Source of the DNA: Emticicia sp037153985
GTDB lineage: Bacteria; Bacteroidota; Bacteroidia; Cytophagales; Spirosomataceae
NCBI RefSeq assembly: GCF_037153985.1
Contig: NZ_JBBAYI010000005.1
Span: 186,001-250,000 of the forward strand
DNA: 64,000 nt
Direction of reading: 5' to 3'
Shown here piece after piece: positions 62,093 through 64,000 of the stretch. How positions within the stretch are numbered: the stretch's first letter is position 1; the number at the start of each line of letters is the position of its first letter. Under the pieces are notes generated by a model. It was not told the origin of the DNA. It saw only the letters and a list, made by a program, of their open reading frames with translations, and did no database searches. Made by a program: the position numbers and the translations under genes.

Positions 62093-64000
62093 TGTCAAAA
62101 CAGAAGTCTCAACCTAAAAAAAGTACGCCCTTACACACGGCGGCTGTACCTAAAACAGCCCCACAGGCCCGCCCTGAATATGGTTTTTCGATACCCGAAA
62201 AATGGGTGCCTGCCATACTGGCCCTGCTGGTTTTGCTGAGTTATGTTCCGGTCTGGCAAAATTCTTTTGTCTGGGACGACAAACCCTACATTACCCTGAA
62301 CGAGTTGGTAAAAAATTTCGATATTAAAGGCATTTTTACCGAATACGTGGTGGGTAACTACCATCCGTTTACGGTCTTGACACTGGCCGTTGAGTACGCC
62401 CTCGTAAAAGACCAGACGTGGCTCTACCATCTGGACAACCTCGTGCTGCATATCCTGAATAGCTGGCTGGTGTTCAGGCTCATACAAAAACTAAACGGCA
62501 ATAGCCTTGTTTCGTTGGTTACGGCGGTGCTGTTTGCCATTCATCCGCTGCACGTAGAGTCGGTGGCGTGGGCAGCCGAGCGTAAAGATGTGCTGTATAC
62601 ACTGTTTTTGTTGTTGTCGTTCTGGTATTACCTTCGTTTTGACGAAACCCGCAAAATGGGTCTCTATGTGGTGTCGGTGCTGTTGTTTGTGGCCTCGTGT
62701 TTGTCGAAGGGTATGGCCGTGGTGTTGCCCGCCCTTTTGCTGGTTACCGACTACTGCCTGCTTAAAAAGCCGCTGAGTTTCAGACTGTTAATTAACAAGA
62801 TTCCGTATTTTATTATAACGCTGGTGTTTGCGTATCTGGCCACACACGCCCAGAAAGATGCCGGAGCCGATGCCACAACGGTTATTGGCGGCTCATATAC
62901 TACCGGCGAGCGCGTACTGCTTACGGCCTACGCTTTTTGTTTTTATTGGGTAAAAACCCTGTTGCCGTATCCGTTGTATCCGTTTTATCCTTACCCCAAC
63001 AAACTCACGGGGGGGCTTCCGGCTGTTTATTCGCTGGCCTTGCTGGGGCTGCTGGGGCTGGTGGCGGCACTTGTGTGGTTTGGCCGGAAAGATAAACGCA
63101 TCTGGTGGGCAGGGGCGTTTTTCCTGATAGCCATTTCGACCGTCTTGCAGATATTACCTGTGGGGAGCGCACTCGTGGCCGACCGCTATTATTACCTGTC
63201 GTCGATAGGGCCGCTGTTTCTGGTGGGCTTGCTGGTAAATAAATTTTATGCTGCCTCCAAAAGTGCCTTTACGGGTTTTGTGGTGGTGGCAGCGGTGCTG
63301 TGTGTAATGACCTTCCTGCAAACAGGCAAATGGAAAAACGAACTGGTGCTTTTTACGGGGGCTGAAAAGGCTTTCCCGAACGATGCCATGGTGCTGAGTA
63401 ACCTGGGGTGGTATTACCTCGACCACAAGGAGTTTCCGACGGCGAAACAATACCTGATGCGCGCCGATGACGGCGGCTTTAAAAATGCCGACGTATGCCG
63501 CACCATTGGGTCGATGTTTCTGGATGAAGGCGACACCCAGACAGCCCTGAAATATTTTGAAAAAGCCACGCAATACCTGCCGAAATCGAACCGCACAAAC
63601 TGGCTCTTTGCCACGGCTTATTACCGCCTTAACGATTTTGCCAATGCCAATAAATATTATAAGCTGACGCTCGACACCGAACCTGATAATGCTGAATACT
63701 GGACTTCTTACGGGTTGTCGTTGATGGGTGGCGGCAATACTGCCGAAGCACGCAAGGCTTTCAAACAGGCTTTACGTATAAAACCCGATTATTGGGATGC
63801 CGCGCTCAATTATGCGTTTTCGTACCGGAAAGAAGGGGATTTCGAGCAGGAGGTAAAAGAACTCGACAAACTCATCAGCAAAGCTCCGGCGTATTTGCCC
63901 GCTTACAAAAACATAGGGGTTACTTACACAGACCTGAAACTGGACGACAAAGCCGTTGAGTATTGGGTAAAAGCCGCCATCAGGGATTCGACCGGAGACT
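62093..64000 (+). CDS. TMTC-like membrane protein with C-terminal TPRs, 3' end beyond the window
   Basis: The frame is open from the ATG at 62093 to the right edge, 636 codons. After a 35-residue polar N-terminus there are about 10 hydrophobic helices (VPAILALLVLLSYVPVWQ first). The first loop has NSFVWDDKPYI, the Asp pair typical of GT-C glycosyltransferases of the PMT/TMTC type, and IHPLHVESVAWAAERKDVLY follows. From about residue 430 TPR motifs begin (VLSNLGWYYLDHKEFPTAKQYL and others). It may be a lipid-linked sugar-dependent protein O-glycosyltransferase, but the bacterial homologues are mostly uncharacterised. Confidence 0.75.

Overview
The window is a chromosomal segment of a Bacteroidota bacterium, most likely order Cytophagales. 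The evidence is a SecA of about 1,100 residues, secreted proteins with type IX secretion (T9SS) C-terminal sorting domains, a DUF4292 lipoprotein next to an EnvC-like LytM protein, promoters fitting the Bacteroidota TTTG / TAnnTTTG pattern, and proteins typical of that lineage. No rRNA or tRNA gene was recognised. The genus cannot be named from this sequence.

Layout. 1-1,914: two AT-rich leftward genes for exported proteins, the first cut by the window edge. 2,444-10,701: rpoB-rpoC with a strong terminator. 10,994-18,830: FAS1 protein, Ogt-type methyltransferase, SecA, and a fused FAD/Fe-S oxidoreductase. 18,962-20,548: an AT-rich islet of unknown small membrane-protein genes. 20,649-24,472: an aldo/keto reductase and a Crp-like regulator that share a repeated palindromic operator, then RecQ. 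24,751-30,295: T9SS metalloprotease, DinB-like protein, PBP4-type peptidase, lipoprotein. 30,746-37,119: a complete RND efflux operon preceded by an acidic/His-rich exported protein. 37,435-38,141: a small putative antitoxin plus GNAT toxin pair. 38,242-44,902: a large T9SS Ig-like protein, a GH39-like glycosidase, a histidine phosphatase, a small membrane protein and a PIG-L deacetylase.

45,020-51,540 is a lambda-like early region without a visible integrase: a leftward CI/S24 repressor, an operator-promoter region, small genes, recT, a replication initiator and a DnaC-like loader. Two features stand out. recT is split by a 288-nt ORF-less group I intron; P1, P10, P4, P5, P7 and P9 can all be drawn, and splicing restores the RecT reading frame exactly. 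The replication initiator gene carries nine 42-bp direct repeats, then a very AT-rich stretch, then two perfect inverted DnaA boxes, which together suggest an origin inside the gene.

51,734-55,632 is an eroded type I-B CRISPR-Cas locus. The N-terminus of cas8b is joined out of frame to what looks like the end of cas3; cas6 is intact; the N-terminus of cas1 is joined to a frameshifted cas4 end; no cas2 is seen; and a 27-repeat, 26-spacer array follows. crRNA processing could persist while interference and adaptation are lost locally.

55,822-64,000 returns to housekeeping: a DUF1080 protein, panB, an EnvC-like protein, a DUF4292 lipoprotein, a TPR protein (all leftward), and a divergent TMTC-like membrane protein running off the right edge.
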